A stretch of DNA of 34,247 bases, from positions 1 through 34,247 of the forward strand of contig JAADCZ010000042.1 in the NCBI GenBank assembly GCA_013154175.1. Reading direction: 5' to 3'. The stretch comes from Thermodesulfobacteriota bacterium (GTDB lineage: Bacteria > Desulfobacterota > Dissulfuribacteria > Dissulfuribacterales > QOAL01). Of the stretch, positions 14,538 to 22,641 are shown one piece after another. The notes beneath the pieces were generated by a model. The model saw nothing but the letters and a program-made list of their open reading frames with translations, searched no databases and had not been told where the DNA came from. Made by a program: the position numbers and the translations under genes. Every line of letters begins with the position of its first letter. Position 1 is the first letter of the stretch.

Positions 14538-14561
14538 GGGCCCCGAAAGGGGCCCTTTTTT
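14538..14561 (+). terminator. Intrinsic terminator of the selenocytochrome operon
   Basis: GGGCCCC (14538-14544), a GAAA tetraloop and GGGGCCC (14549-14555) form a perfect 7-bp GC stem followed by six T. This closes the unit that begins near 10180. Confidence 0.95.
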
Positions 14562-14742
14562 GTTTAAGTTGCGCCTTTTGAAGCAATTTCTTTCCTTGGC
14601 GCATTGCCCCTGATGTCCTTTTCCCTTAACTTAACAAGTGAAATAGATTCGTTGGTCTGGCCAATTCTATGGGCCGATAAGTCAAAAGGGCAGTCGATTC
14701 TTCACACTAGGTAAGAAACAGGCTTATTCAAAAGGAGCGAGC

Positions 14743-16587
14743 ATGGAACAGGGCGTACTTACCCCCGACATGATAAAGGTCTTCATCATTCTTGTTAGCG
14801 CCATTGTCATATTCATATTCGATTGGCTCAGGGTAGACGTGGTGGGAATCCTCATCATGATTGTGCTCACCCTGACAGGCGTCTTGAGCGGGGATGAAGC
14901 CACGGCAGGGCTCAGTTCAAATGCCGTGGTGTCCATAATCGCCGTGATGATAATAGGTGCAGGGCTAAACCGCACCGGAGTCATGGATCTTCTGGCAAAG
15001 AGGATCATCAAGATTGCCGGCAAGAGTGAAACCAGAATAATGGTGGTCATCTCGGCGACTGTCTCATTTATTTCAAGCTTCATGCAAAATATCGGAGCAG
15101 CAGCCCTTTTCCTTCCTGCAGTATCCAAGATAAGCAAGGAGCTAAAGGTCCCGATTTCCAGGGTCCTAATGCCCATGGGGTTTTGTGCAATAATCGGAGG
15201 GTGCCTGACCCTGGTGGGCTCAAGCCCCCTGATCATGCTAAATGATCTCATGGGTGCGTGGTGGGCAAACAACCAGGCTGCCCTCAAGGGGGCTTCCTTC
15301 GAACCCCTTGGGCTATTTAGCGTAACACCTGTCGGCCTTGCACTCCTTGCTGGAGCCCTTACATATTTCGCCTTTTTTGGCAGATACGTTTTGCCAAGGT
15401 CTGGAAAGAGCGAGGAGACTGGCAGGCTAAGCTCCCAAAGGGTGAGGAAGATTTATGAAGATGCCCTGGATCATGCAATCTTCGAGGTGCCAGAGGACTT
15501 TTCGCCCAAGAGGATAGGGGAGCTGGGCCTTGGCAGACGCTTCAATGTGACTGTGGTTGGCATCGTCAAGCCCTCCAAGGGGAAAGTGGACCTCAGCCCA
15601 GGGCGTGATTCATTGATAGAGCCAGGGGATCTTGTAGCGGTTATTGCCTCAAAGGAGAACATAGAGGAGGTAGCCCAAAACCTTGGCTTTAGGCTCAGGG
15701 AGCTGGAGGATGAATTTACAAAGAAGTTTATAAGTTCCGACTATGGTATCGTTCAGGGCATAGTGCCGCCTGGTTCCTCGTTGGTAAATCATACAATGGA
15801 AGAACTCGACTTTCGTGATCGCTACAAGGTCAATGTGCTCGCCCTCTACAGGGGAGACAAGGTAATTCATGAAAATATAAACCAGTTGAGACTCCAGGCA
15901 GGAGATGCGATGTTGCTCCTTGGGCCTTGGAAGAAGCTGGCGAAAATAAAGAAGAATCTGGATCTTGTCTTCACAGATGAACTCAAGGGGGAAGAGGAAC
16001 GGCACCCGGAAAAGGCGGTGCCGGCCCTTGTGTGTCTTGCAGTGGCTCTGACCCTGGCAATGGTCTTTCACGTAAAGCTCTCAATAGCCCTTTTTACAGG
16101 CGCCATTGGCATGGTGCTCATGAATATCATCTCAATAGATGATGCCTACCGTTCCGTCGACTGGATGACGATCTTTCTCTTGGGCGGGCTTATTCCCCTT
16201 GGAACAGCCTTTGAAAAGACGGGTGCTGCCAACTTCATAGCCTACAAAATAGTTGGACTCTTTGGTGAATTTTCTACAATAACCCTGCTTTTAATCGTTG
16301 GAATCTTGACATCATTCTTTTCCCTTGTTGCATCAAACGTGGGTGCAACTGTACTGATGGTGCCCCTTTCCATGAATCTGGCCCTCCAGGCAGGGATAGA
16401 CCCTGTTCTGGCAGGTCTCACAGTGGGTGTTGCAGCCTCCAATACCTTTATCCTGCCAACCCACCAGGTAAACGCCCTCATCATGCGTCCAGGGGGCTAT
16501 TCCACGAAGGATTACGTTCGTGCAGGCACGGGGATGACAATCATATATCTGGTCATCATGACCCTGGTGATTGGATTTCTCTACTAG
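14743..16587 (+). CDS. SLC13-type permease with two RCK_C (TrkA_C) domains
   Basis: A 614-residue inner-membrane transporter. Two blocks of hydrophobic helices (about residues 10-225 and 425-614) flank a central cytosolic part with two TrkA_C/RCK_C-like domains (LGRRFNVTVVGIV...GDLVAVIAS and RDRYKVNVLALYR...GDAMLLLG). This is the layout of bacterial SLC13/DASS-related permeases annotated as sulfate, thiosulfate or dicarboxylate carriers. The helix-breaking motifs NIGAAALFLPAV and ASNVGATVLMVPLS are inverted-repeat substrate loops. AGGAG lies 7 bases before ATG 14743. It is separated from the preceding operon by a terminator, so co-function with the cytochrome is only suggestive. The substrate cannot be read from sequence. 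Confidence 0.88.
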   Translation: MEQGVLTPDMIKVFIILVSAIVIFIFDWLRVDVVGILIMIVLTLTGVLSGDEATAGLSSNAVVSIIAVMIIGAGLNRTGVMDLLAKRIIKIAGKSETRIMVVISATVSFISSFMQNIGAAALFLPAVSKISKELKVPISRVLMPMGFCAIIGGCLTLVGSSPLIMLNDLMGAWWANNQAALKGASFEPLGLFSVTPVGLALLAGALTYFAFFGRYVLPRSGKSEETGRLSSQRVRKIYEDALDHAIFEVPEDFSPKRIGELGLGRRFNVTVVGIVKPSKGKVDLSPGRDSLIEPGDLVAVIASKENIEEVAQNLGFRLRELEDEFTKKFISSDYGIVQGIVPPGSSLVNHTMEELDFRDRYKVNVLALYRGDKVIHENINQLRLQAGDAMLLLGPWKKLAKIKKNLDLVFTDELKGEEERHPEKAVPALVCLAVALTLAMVFHVKLSIALFTGAIGMVLMNIISIDDAYRSVDWMTIFLLGGLIPLGTAFEKTGAANFIAYKIVGLFGEFSTITLLLIVGILTSFFSLVASNVGATVLMVPLSMNLALQAGIDPVLAGLTVGVAASNTFILPTHQVNALIMRPGGYSTKDYVRAGTGMTIIYLVIMTLVIGFLY

Positions 16588-16611
16588 CCTGAAGAAACGT
16601 GATTGGGCTTT

Positions 16612-17016
16612 CTAGCCGCTCACCCACAGGTCCCAGGCAATGGCCAGTATGGAGAAGAAGAATATGACAAAATAGTTCCATCTCTCCTTGGAGACATAGA
16701 TACTCGAGACGAGATACTGCAATGCAACATAGTCCCTTTCCGTTAGGCTAGAGCGTTTTTCTAGTTTTTCCAGGATGTTCAAGGCCATAATGAGCCTTCT
16801 TCTCCTCCAGGTTATAAAGGTCCTGAAGAGAAAGAAGAGCATGTTTCCAATGACTCCAATGTACCAGTAGAGCCTGACCAGTTCCGGACTATAGAGGCGT
16901 GCCACAAGGATGAGTCTCAGGGAGAGGGCCCCGGTGAGCCCCACTGCAAAGGCGAGCCATGTTACCCAAATGGGCATCTGATGTGGCAGTTCGTAGGCAT
17001 CTATCTCATTTTCCAT
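16612..17016 (-). CDS. Small membrane protein of unknown function
   Basis: About 134 residues if it starts at ATG 17016 (MENEIDAYELPHQMP); a TTG at 17124 would add 36 charged residues. Neither start has a good ribosome-binding site. Three hydrophobic helices are visible (about residues 15-40, 49-65 and 113-131), separated by a basic segment TWRRRRLIMALN and a helical EKLEKRSSLTERDYVALQYLVSS stretch that could be cytosolic. I do not recognise a family. It is a lone minus-strand gene converging on the SLC13 gene with 24 bases between the stops, and divergent from the APC permease. Confidence 0.6.
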   Translation of the reverse strand: MENEIDAYELPHQMPIWVTWLAFAVGLTGALSLRLILVARLYSPELVRLYWYIGVIGNMLFFLFRTFITWRRRRLIMALNILEKLEKRSSLTERDYVALQYLVSSIYVSKERWNYFVIFFFSILAIAWDLWVSG

Positions 17017-17154
17017 GGGGAGAGAATAGCCCCGTCTTTCCTTGTCTTCAACAGTTGCCTGGCGGGCAAAAATTGCCACTTTCTTGCAAGAATCTTTGAC
17101 GCCCCACCTTGTCTTTGTTCCCAAGGACCTTATTCTTAAAAGGTATATCCCGTT

Positions 17155-17191
17155 TAGGAGGAGAAAATGGCTGACTAGGAGGAGAAAATGG
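17155..17191 (+). repeat. Duplicated ribosome-binding site and start codon creating a 3-codon upstream frame
   Basis: TAGGAGGAGAAAATGG occurs twice in tandem, at 17155-17170 and 17176-17191, with a period of 21 bases. The first copy starts a mini-frame ATG GCT GAC TAG (17167-17178). Its stop codon overlaps the second Shine-Dalgarno, and the second copy starts the APC permease at 17188. Confidence 0.8.
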
Positions 17192-18807
17192 TTGAAAAGA
17201 AAATCGGTTACTTAGAGGCGGTTTCCATTGGCATCGGTGGAATGATAGGTGGCGGAATCTTCGCCGTCCTAGGTCTCACCGTGCTACTTGCCAAGGGAGC
17301 GGCTCCAATTGCATTTCTCATCGCTGGACTCATCGCTCTCGTTACCGCTTATTCCTATGCAAAACTCTCGGTCCGTTTTCCCAGTGAAGGGGGGACGATA
17401 GAATTCATAGTCAGGGCCTTTGGAACCGGGGTGATCCCTGCGTGGCTGAACACACTGCTCCTTGGAAGCTATATAATAATGCTTTCCCTCTATTCCTATG
17501 CCTTTGGAAGCTATGGAGCAGTGTTGATCCTGGGGGTGGAGAACATCCTGGTGAAAAAGCTGCTGACTGCAGCGGTCATCATCCTGTTCACGGTGCTGAA
17601 CCTAATGGGCGCCTACATAGTCGGCAAGGCCGAGGACTACATGGTGGCCTTCAAGGTTTTCATCCTGCTATTTTTCTCTGTCTTGGGTTTTATGACAATT
17701 GACCCGTCGAGGCTTTCACCAAGCCACTACCCCCACTTCCTGCACGTGTTTGCAGGTGGGCTGATTATCTTTTTGGCCTATGAAGGCTTTGAGCTCATAG
17801 CCAATACCGCAGCAGACGTAAAGGACCCAGACAAGACCCTGCCCAAGGCCTTTTATACCGCAGTGATCTTTGTGATCTTAATCTACATGCTGGTTGCCTT
17901 GGTGGCAGTGGGCAATCTTGACTATCAGGAAGTGGTCAAGGCCCAGGACTATGTCCTTGCAGAGGCTGCAAAGCCCTTTCTAGGAGATGCCGGTTTCATC
18001 CTTATCTCCATTGCCGCTTTGGTATCAACGGCATCTGCTATCAATGCCACCCTGTATGGTACTGCCAGGATCAGCTACATGGTTGCAAAGTTTGGCGAGT
18101 TGCCCCAGGTATTTGCCAAACGTATATGGAAGGGAGCCTACGAAGGGCTAATTATCCTTGCGGCACTCACGGTTATTGCTGCCTTGAGCTTCAACCTCGA
18201 GAACATATCTGTCGCAGGCAGTTTGGGCTTCTTGATGGTCTTTGGCGCTGTCAATCTTGCCAATTTCAAACTGGCAGAGCATACCAAGTCCAGCCGCTTC
18301 ATTTCGGGCCTTGGGTTCGTGGCCTGCCTCGTTGCAGTGGTCGTCCTGTTTGGTCATAACCTCAAGACATCACCCGATTCCCTAAAGTCATCGGTGATAG
18401 TCATTCTCGCAACCTTGGTCTTCGAGGTAATCTACAGGTTCGTCACCAAGAGGAAACTTTCAGAGTTTATAGATTGGAGGCTCAGGGAAAAGGAGGAGTT
18501 TCTCGATAACTTCGAGAAGTATCTGGGCCCGATCCTCCATGCCATCCGCACCCATCTCAAGGGTGCAGAGGTTTACATCCTCGATGATCTGGCAAGGGGT
18601 GAGAGAAAGGGTGCGAACAAGCTCCATCTGGGTGTGACCGTAAGCCGTAAGTTGAGCAAGGACGAAATGGAGCAACAGGAGCAAAAGATAAAAGAGGCAG
18701 CAGGATTAAAGGAACATCATCCACTTAAAATATCTTTTGTAACTACCGATGAAAAGGACAAATTATTAGAGCATAGCCCTAGAAGGCTCGCAGACGAGCA
18801 AAAGTAG
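17188..18807 (+). CDS. APC-superfamily amino acid permease with extra C-terminal cytosolic domain
   Basis: A 539-residue inner-membrane protein. The APC signature is at the N-terminus: SIGIGGMIGGGIFAVLGL in helix 1, then SYAKLSVRFPSEGGTIEF. About twelve helices span residues 12-425, including FLAYEGFELIANTAADVKDPDKTLPKA, the conserved helix 6-7 region. Residues about 432-539 form a soluble domain not needed by plain permeases. It contains GAEVYILDDLARGERKG followed by LHLGVTV, and may be a regulatory or degenerate nucleotidyltransferase-like module. Substrate unknown, probably an amino acid or polyamine. Translation starts at the second of two identical ribosome-binding sites. Confidence 0.87.
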   Translation: MVEKKIGYLEAVSIGIGGMIGGGIFAVLGLTVLLAKGAAPIAFLIAGLIALVTAYSYAKLSVRFPSEGGTIEFIVRAFGTGVIPAWLNTLLLGSYIIMLSLYSYAFGSYGAVLILGVENILVKKLLTAAVIILFTVLNLMGAYIVGKAEDYMVAFKVFILLFFSVLGFMTIDPSRLSPSHYPHFLHVFAGGLIIFLAYEGFELIANTAADVKDPDKTLPKAFYTAVIFVILIYMLVALVAVGNLDYQEVVKAQDYVLAEAAKPFLGDAGFILISIAALVSTASAINATLYGTARISYMVAKFGELPQVFAKRIWKGAYEGLIILAALTVIAALSFNLENISVAGSLGFLMVFGAVNLANFKLAEHTKSSRFISGLGFVACLVAVVVLFGHNLKTSPDSLKSSVIVILATLVFEVIYRFVTKRKLSEFIDWRLREKEEFLDNFEKYLGPILHAIRTHLKGAEVYILDDLARGERKGANKLHLGVTVSRKLSKDEMEQQEQKIKEAAGLKEHHPLKISFVTTDEKDKLLEHSPRRLADEQK

Positions 18808-19020
18808 GCTCTGGTGATAAATTCCTTCCATGAATTCTGCTTTTTATTTGTCTTGCAACTGGTCAGGCTTTCCAAAAGGGTTTACCCTTGGGAGCCCTTT
18901 TGGTAGCCCTGACCAAATTCACTGTGACCATTAGATAGAAGAATTAGATAAAAAAAGAGTAGTTGTTGATTGTAGAATTGTGATACCCGTGCCCGGTTTG
19001 GGCACTCCAGTGCATCTGTT
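18808..19020. other. Intergenic region with two hairpins before the rRNA methyltransferase gene
   Basis: A long imperfect inverted repeat spans 18861-18914: arms of about 20 bases beginning GGTCAGG and ending CCTGACC, with inner CCAAAAGGG pairing to CCCTTTTGG, around a 14-base loop. No T-run follows, so it is not a standard terminator, though it may act as one or as an mRNA 3' end for the permease. A second perfect hairpin, GTGCCC-GGTTT-GGGCAC, lies at 18989-19005, only 15 bases before the next ATG. Confidence 0.65.
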
Positions 19021-20169
19021 ATGAAAAATAAGACCAAATACAGACTTTTTGCCGCTTGTGCCCCTGGCATCGAGCAGATTTTGTTTCAGGAACTGAACAA
19101 TATCGGAATTGAAGGAAAGGTCACCCATGGAGGTGTCGAGTTTTCAGGGGATCTTCTCACAATCTATTCCACGAACCTGTGGCTAAGGACTGCCAGCAGG
19201 GTATTGGCCAGAATAGCCAGTTTCCCCCTGGCTTCCCTCGAGGAGGCAAAGGGTAGGTTTTCCCGCTACCCCTGGGAGATCTACATGGGGTCATCGGACT
19301 ATGTACGGGTAAGGGCGAGTTGCCACAAGTCCAAGATCTACCACAGCGGTGCAATAGCCCAGAGGCTTGTCGAGGCAATTTCAGAGCGCCTTGGCAAGGA
19401 GGTGCGGCTCGTAAAGGAAAGCTCAGGTAAGAAGGCCCCATTGATATTTGTGCGAATCGTCAAGGATTTTTGCGTCCTAAGCATTGATACCTCTGGGGAA
19501 CATCTCCATAAGAGGGGTTTTAAGAAATTTTCCGTAAAGGCACCCCTTAGGGAAAACCTTGGGGCAGCCATGCTTATTGCTTCGAAATACGACGGGAGCA
19601 AACCCCTTGTAGACCCATTTTGTGGCTCTGGTACCATAGTGCTCGAGGCAGCAATGATTTCTGCCCGCATCCCCCCTGGAAGGGGAAGAAGGTTTGCCTT
19701 CATGGGGTGGCGAACCTTCGACAAGGCATTGTGGAACGAGGTGTTGAGGCGCTCAGAGGCCTTTTTCAGGAGACCGCCCCAGCCAATACTGGGTTTTGAC
19801 AGGGATGAGGCGGCCATACAGGCCTGCATCGCAAATGCAGAGGCAGGTGGTCTGCTGGATCTGGTGAATTTTTCAGTAAAGGACGTCACAAAGTTGTGGC
19901 CCCCTTCAGATGTGGGGCCAGGCATCATTGTCACAAATCCGCCCTATGGCAGACGTCTCAAGGAAAATAACAGCCTCCTTGCATTTTATGCTGAATTCGG
20001 GCAACTTTTTAGGGAAAGGTTCAGGGGTTGGGACCTGACCCTGATCCTGCCCTCTGAGGCACCCATGCTCAAAAGAAGCCTCGGATTACGACTTCACAGA
20101 CTAGGGGCCTTCTCCAATGGAGGTCTGCCTGTAGAGCTCCTATCGACAGTCAAGGGTAAACAGGTTTAG
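19021..20169 (+). CDS. rlmL: THUMP-domain 23S rRNA (guanine-N2) methyltransferase, RlmL-like
   Basis: A 382-residue protein with an N-terminal THUMP RNA-binding part (residues about 50-165) and a C-terminal SAM-dependent methylase. Motif I is VDPFCGSGTIVLEAA and the catalytic NPPY motif is IVTNPPYGRRL. This matches the RlmL half of E. coli RlmKL and stand-alone YpsC-type enzymes, which make m2G in 23S rRNA; the RlmK half is absent. No convincing Shine-Dalgarno precedes ATG 19021, while a hairpin lies just upstream, so the start is less certain than the family. It is followed 13 bases later by the sensor kinase gene. Confidence 0.87.
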   Translation: MKNKTKYRLFAACAPGIEQILFQELNNIGIEGKVTHGGVEFSGDLLTIYSTNLWLRTASRVLARIASFPLASLEEAKGRFSRYPWEIYMGSSDYVRVRASCHKSKIYHSGAIAQRLVEAISERLGKEVRLVKESSGKKAPLIFVRIVKDFCVLSIDTSGEHLHKRGFKKFSVKAPLRENLGAAMLIASKYDGSKPLVDPFCGSGTIVLEAAMISARIPPGRGRRFAFMGWRTFDKALWNEVLRRSEAFFRRPPQPILGFDRDEAAIQACIANAEAGGLLDLVNFSVKDVTKLWPPSDVGPGIIVTNPPYGRRLKENNSLLAFYAEFGQLFRERFRGWDLTLILPSEAPMLKRSLGLRLHRLGAFSNGGLPVELLSTVKGKQV

Positions 20170-20182
20170 GAAATTTCTTCTC

Positions 20183-21238
20183 ATGGCGTTGGCGGAAAAA
20201 GGTATTCCAAATATCCTGCTGGAGAACTGGCGTGAAATAAAAGAGCCATCGGTTATTCACGAGGCAGACAAGTGTCTCGTGGCCAACGAGGCCTTTATGG
20301 ATCTTTTCCACATTGGCCGACGCCAATCTATCCAGGAGATGTTCATGGCCCAGTTTATTTCCCCCTGGCCATCCTATCACCTGCGGCTGGGCATAAGGCA
20401 GGCCCTTGGGCGCAGACTCGACGGAAGCGAGTTCGACGTTGAGGTAATCTCCATGCCCTTTTATGCCGCAGGCGACGGCATGTTCTACCAGAGCATAGTG
20501 AGGGACATCTCCCGTATGAAGCTATGGGAAGACAAGATGCTCCAGTCTGAAAGGCTTACCGCCATGGGAAAGCTGGCAGGGGAGATAGCCCACGAGATCA
20601 ACAACCCCCTGGGGGGGATCCTTCTTTATGCAAACCTCGTAAAGGAGGACTTGAGCCCAGATCACGACGCCTCTGTCAATCTTGAAAAGATAGTAAAGCT
20701 TGCTACCAAATGCAGGATAATAGCCAAGGGGCTTCTAAACTTTGGGCGTTCATCATCCAGAAGCTATGCCCCTGTGGACTTGAACCATGTCATCACAGAG
20801 ATGTTTTCCCTCATCGAGGACCATAAGCTCTTTGCCGGGGTGAGGACGGATTTCGAGCTGGAACCGGAGCTTCCACATCTCATGGGTGACAGGGGCCAGC
20901 TGGAACAGGTAATAATTAATCTATTGATAAATGCCGCTGAGGCCGTAAACGGGCACGGACGCATCCGTGTTGCAACAAGGAGCCAAGGCCTTGGCCCAAA
21001 TGTGGAGCTCGTTGTGGACGACTCAGGCCCAGGGATAACGGATGAGCTGAGGCTAAAGATATTCGAGCCCTTCTTTACAACCAAACAGCACAGGGGCGGC
21101 ACAGGGCTTGGCCTTTCCATCACCCACGGCATTGTTCAGCGCCATGGGGGCAGGATAGACGTTGAGGAAAGCCCCTTTGGAGGGGCAAGATTCAGAATAT
21201 GGTTGCCCCTGGACAGAACATACGGCTCTAGAACCTAA
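20183..21238 (+). CDS. NtrB-like PAS sensor histidine kinase
   Basis: A cytosolic 351-residue kinase with no transmembrane helix. Residues about 12-115 form a PAS-like sensor domain (KCLVANEAFMDLF ... FYQSIVRDIS). The dimerisation/phosphoacceptor helix carries H137 in AGEIAHEINNPLGG. The ATPase part has the N box NLLINAAEAV, the G1 box DDSGPGITDE, FEPFFTTK and GTGLGLSI. The order and the HEINNPLGG box are typical of NtrB-type kinases paired with sigma-54 activators. The cognate regulator gene starts 11 bases after the stop. The signal is unknown. Confidence 0.92.
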   Translation: MALAEKGIPNILLENWREIKEPSVIHEADKCLVANEAFMDLFHIGRRQSIQEMFMAQFISPWPSYHLRLGIRQALGRRLDGSEFDVEVISMPFYAAGDGMFYQSIVRDISRMKLWEDKMLQSERLTAMGKLAGEIAHEINNPLGGILLYANLVKEDLSPDHDASVNLEKIVKLATKCRIIAKGLLNFGRSSSRSYAPVDLNHVITEMFSLIEDHKLFAGVRTDFELEPELPHLMGDRGQLEQVIINLLINAAEAVNGHGRIRVATRSQGLGPNVELVVDDSGPGITDELRLKIFEPFFTTKQHRGGTGLGLSITHGIVQRHGGRIDVEESPFGGARFRIWLPLDRTYGSRT

Positions 21239-21249
21239 TTTCAGGAGAT

Positions 21250-22641
21250 ATGAAGGAAAGTATTCTCATCATAGATGACGATTCGGCCATTCGTGATGGC
21301 TGCAGTCAGGTGCTAAGAAAGAGCGGCTACGATGTCATCGAGTCGGCAACGGGCAAGGATGGCCTGGATAAGATCGACAAATATGAGTTTGACCTGGTGC
21401 TGGTGGATCTGAAGCTGCCAGATATAAATGGGCTGGATCTCATTCGGAGCACCAGGGAAAGGGACCTGTCCGTTCCAATAGTCGTCATTACCGGTTATGG
21501 CACCATCCAGAATGCCGTAGAGGCCATGAGGCTTGGGGCCAACGACTTTTTACCCAAGCCCTTTGAACCAGACGAGCTCAGACTCGTGGTTCAGCGAAAT
21601 CTCAAGGCACACCGTTTGGCCCTTGAGAACCTCTATCTAAGGGAGGAGCTGAAGAAAAAAGAAGGCGAGAAGAAGATAATAGGAAAGAGCCCCCAGATGG
21701 AGGCACTTTTCCGTCAGGCCACAACCATTGCCTCGACAGACAGCACGGTTCTCATCACTGGTGAAAGCGGGACGGGTAAGGGCCTTCTTGCACGATACAT
21801 CCACGATCACAGCGACAGAAAGGACTTTCCCTTCGTGGCCGTGGACTGTTCAACCCTTGTTCCCACACTCTTTGAAAGCGAGCTCTTCGGCCATGTCAAG
21901 GGCGCCTTCACAGGTGCGGAGTCAAACAAGATCGGCAAATTCGAAATGGCAAGCGGTGGCACCCTGTTCCTCGACGAGATAGGCAATGTCAACCTCGAGC
22001 TCCAGGCAAAGCTCCTCAAGGCCGTGGAGGAAAAGGAGATTTCAAGGGTTGGAAGCCACAGGGTCACACGGGTGGACGTCCGCATTATTGCAGCCACCAA
22101 CAAGGATCTGAGGCGAGAGGTGGAAAAGGGAGCCTTTCGGGAGGATCTTTTCTTCAGGCTGAATGTCCTTGCCCTGCGCACCCCGCCCCTCAGGGAGCGG
22201 CAGGGGGACATTGCAGAACTCGTCCGATATTTCCTCGATGTCTTTGGCAAGAAGTACAATCGCATGGATCTTACCGTAACCCCGGCCTTGCTTGCAATAT
22301 TCGAAGAATACCACTGGCCAGGGAATGTGAGGGAGCTCGAGAACATAGTCGAGCGGCTTGTCATCTTTTCACGGGGAAGGGTGATAGACGTCGAAGACCT
22401 TGGCCTTGCTGGCATAAGAATCGGGGAGAGAATAGAAAAGAAGGAGGATGCACCGGAGAGGTTGCAGGAACCCCAGACCCAACCCGCCTCAGATGGTGTG
22501 CTCAGCCTGAGCGAGATAGAAAGGAGGCACATTCTGTCGGTGCTCGAGCAGACAGGCGGAAACAGGAGCGAGGCTGCAAGGCTCCTTGGAATCGACAGAA
22601 AGACCTTGAGGCAGAAGCTTAAGAAATGGGGAATCCAGTAA
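21250..22641 (+). CDS. Sigma-54-dependent NtrC-family response regulator
   Basis: A 463-residue protein with three parts. A receiver domain has the phosphoacceptor D53 in LVDLKLPD and conserved K103-type lysine in PKPF. An AAA+ domain has Walker A GESGTGKG (171-178), the sigma-54 contact loop GAFTGA (218-223) and the sensor motif RREVEKGAFREDLFFRLNVL. A Fis-type helix-turn-helix ends the protein (GNRSEAARLLGIDRKTLRQKL). An intact GAFTGA means it should activate sigma-54 promoters. It pairs with the kinase directly upstream. I did not find a convincing -24/-12 promoter in this window, so its targets are probably elsewhere. The last 16 bases overlap the glycosyltransferase gene. Confidence 0.95.
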   Translation: MKESILIIDDDSAIRDGCSQVLRKSGYDVIESATGKDGLDKIDKYEFDLVLVDLKLPDINGLDLIRSTRERDLSVPIVVITGYGTIQNAVEAMRLGANDFLPKPFEPDELRLVVQRNLKAHRLALENLYLREELKKKEGEKKIIGKSPQMEALFRQATTIASTDSTVLITGESGTGKGLLARYIHDHSDRKDFPFVAVDCSTLVPTLFESELFGHVKGAFTGAESNKIGKFEMASGGTLFLDEIGNVNLELQAKLLKAVEEKEISRVGSHRVTRVDVRIIAATNKDLRREVEKGAFREDLFFRLNVLALRTPPLRERQGDIAELVRYFLDVFGKKYNRMDLTVTPALLAIFEEYHWPGNVRELENIVERLVIFSRGRVIDVEDLGLAGIRIGERIEKKEDAPERLQEPQTQPASDGVLSLSEIERRHILSVLEQTGGNRSEAARLLGIDRKTLRQKLKKWGIQ

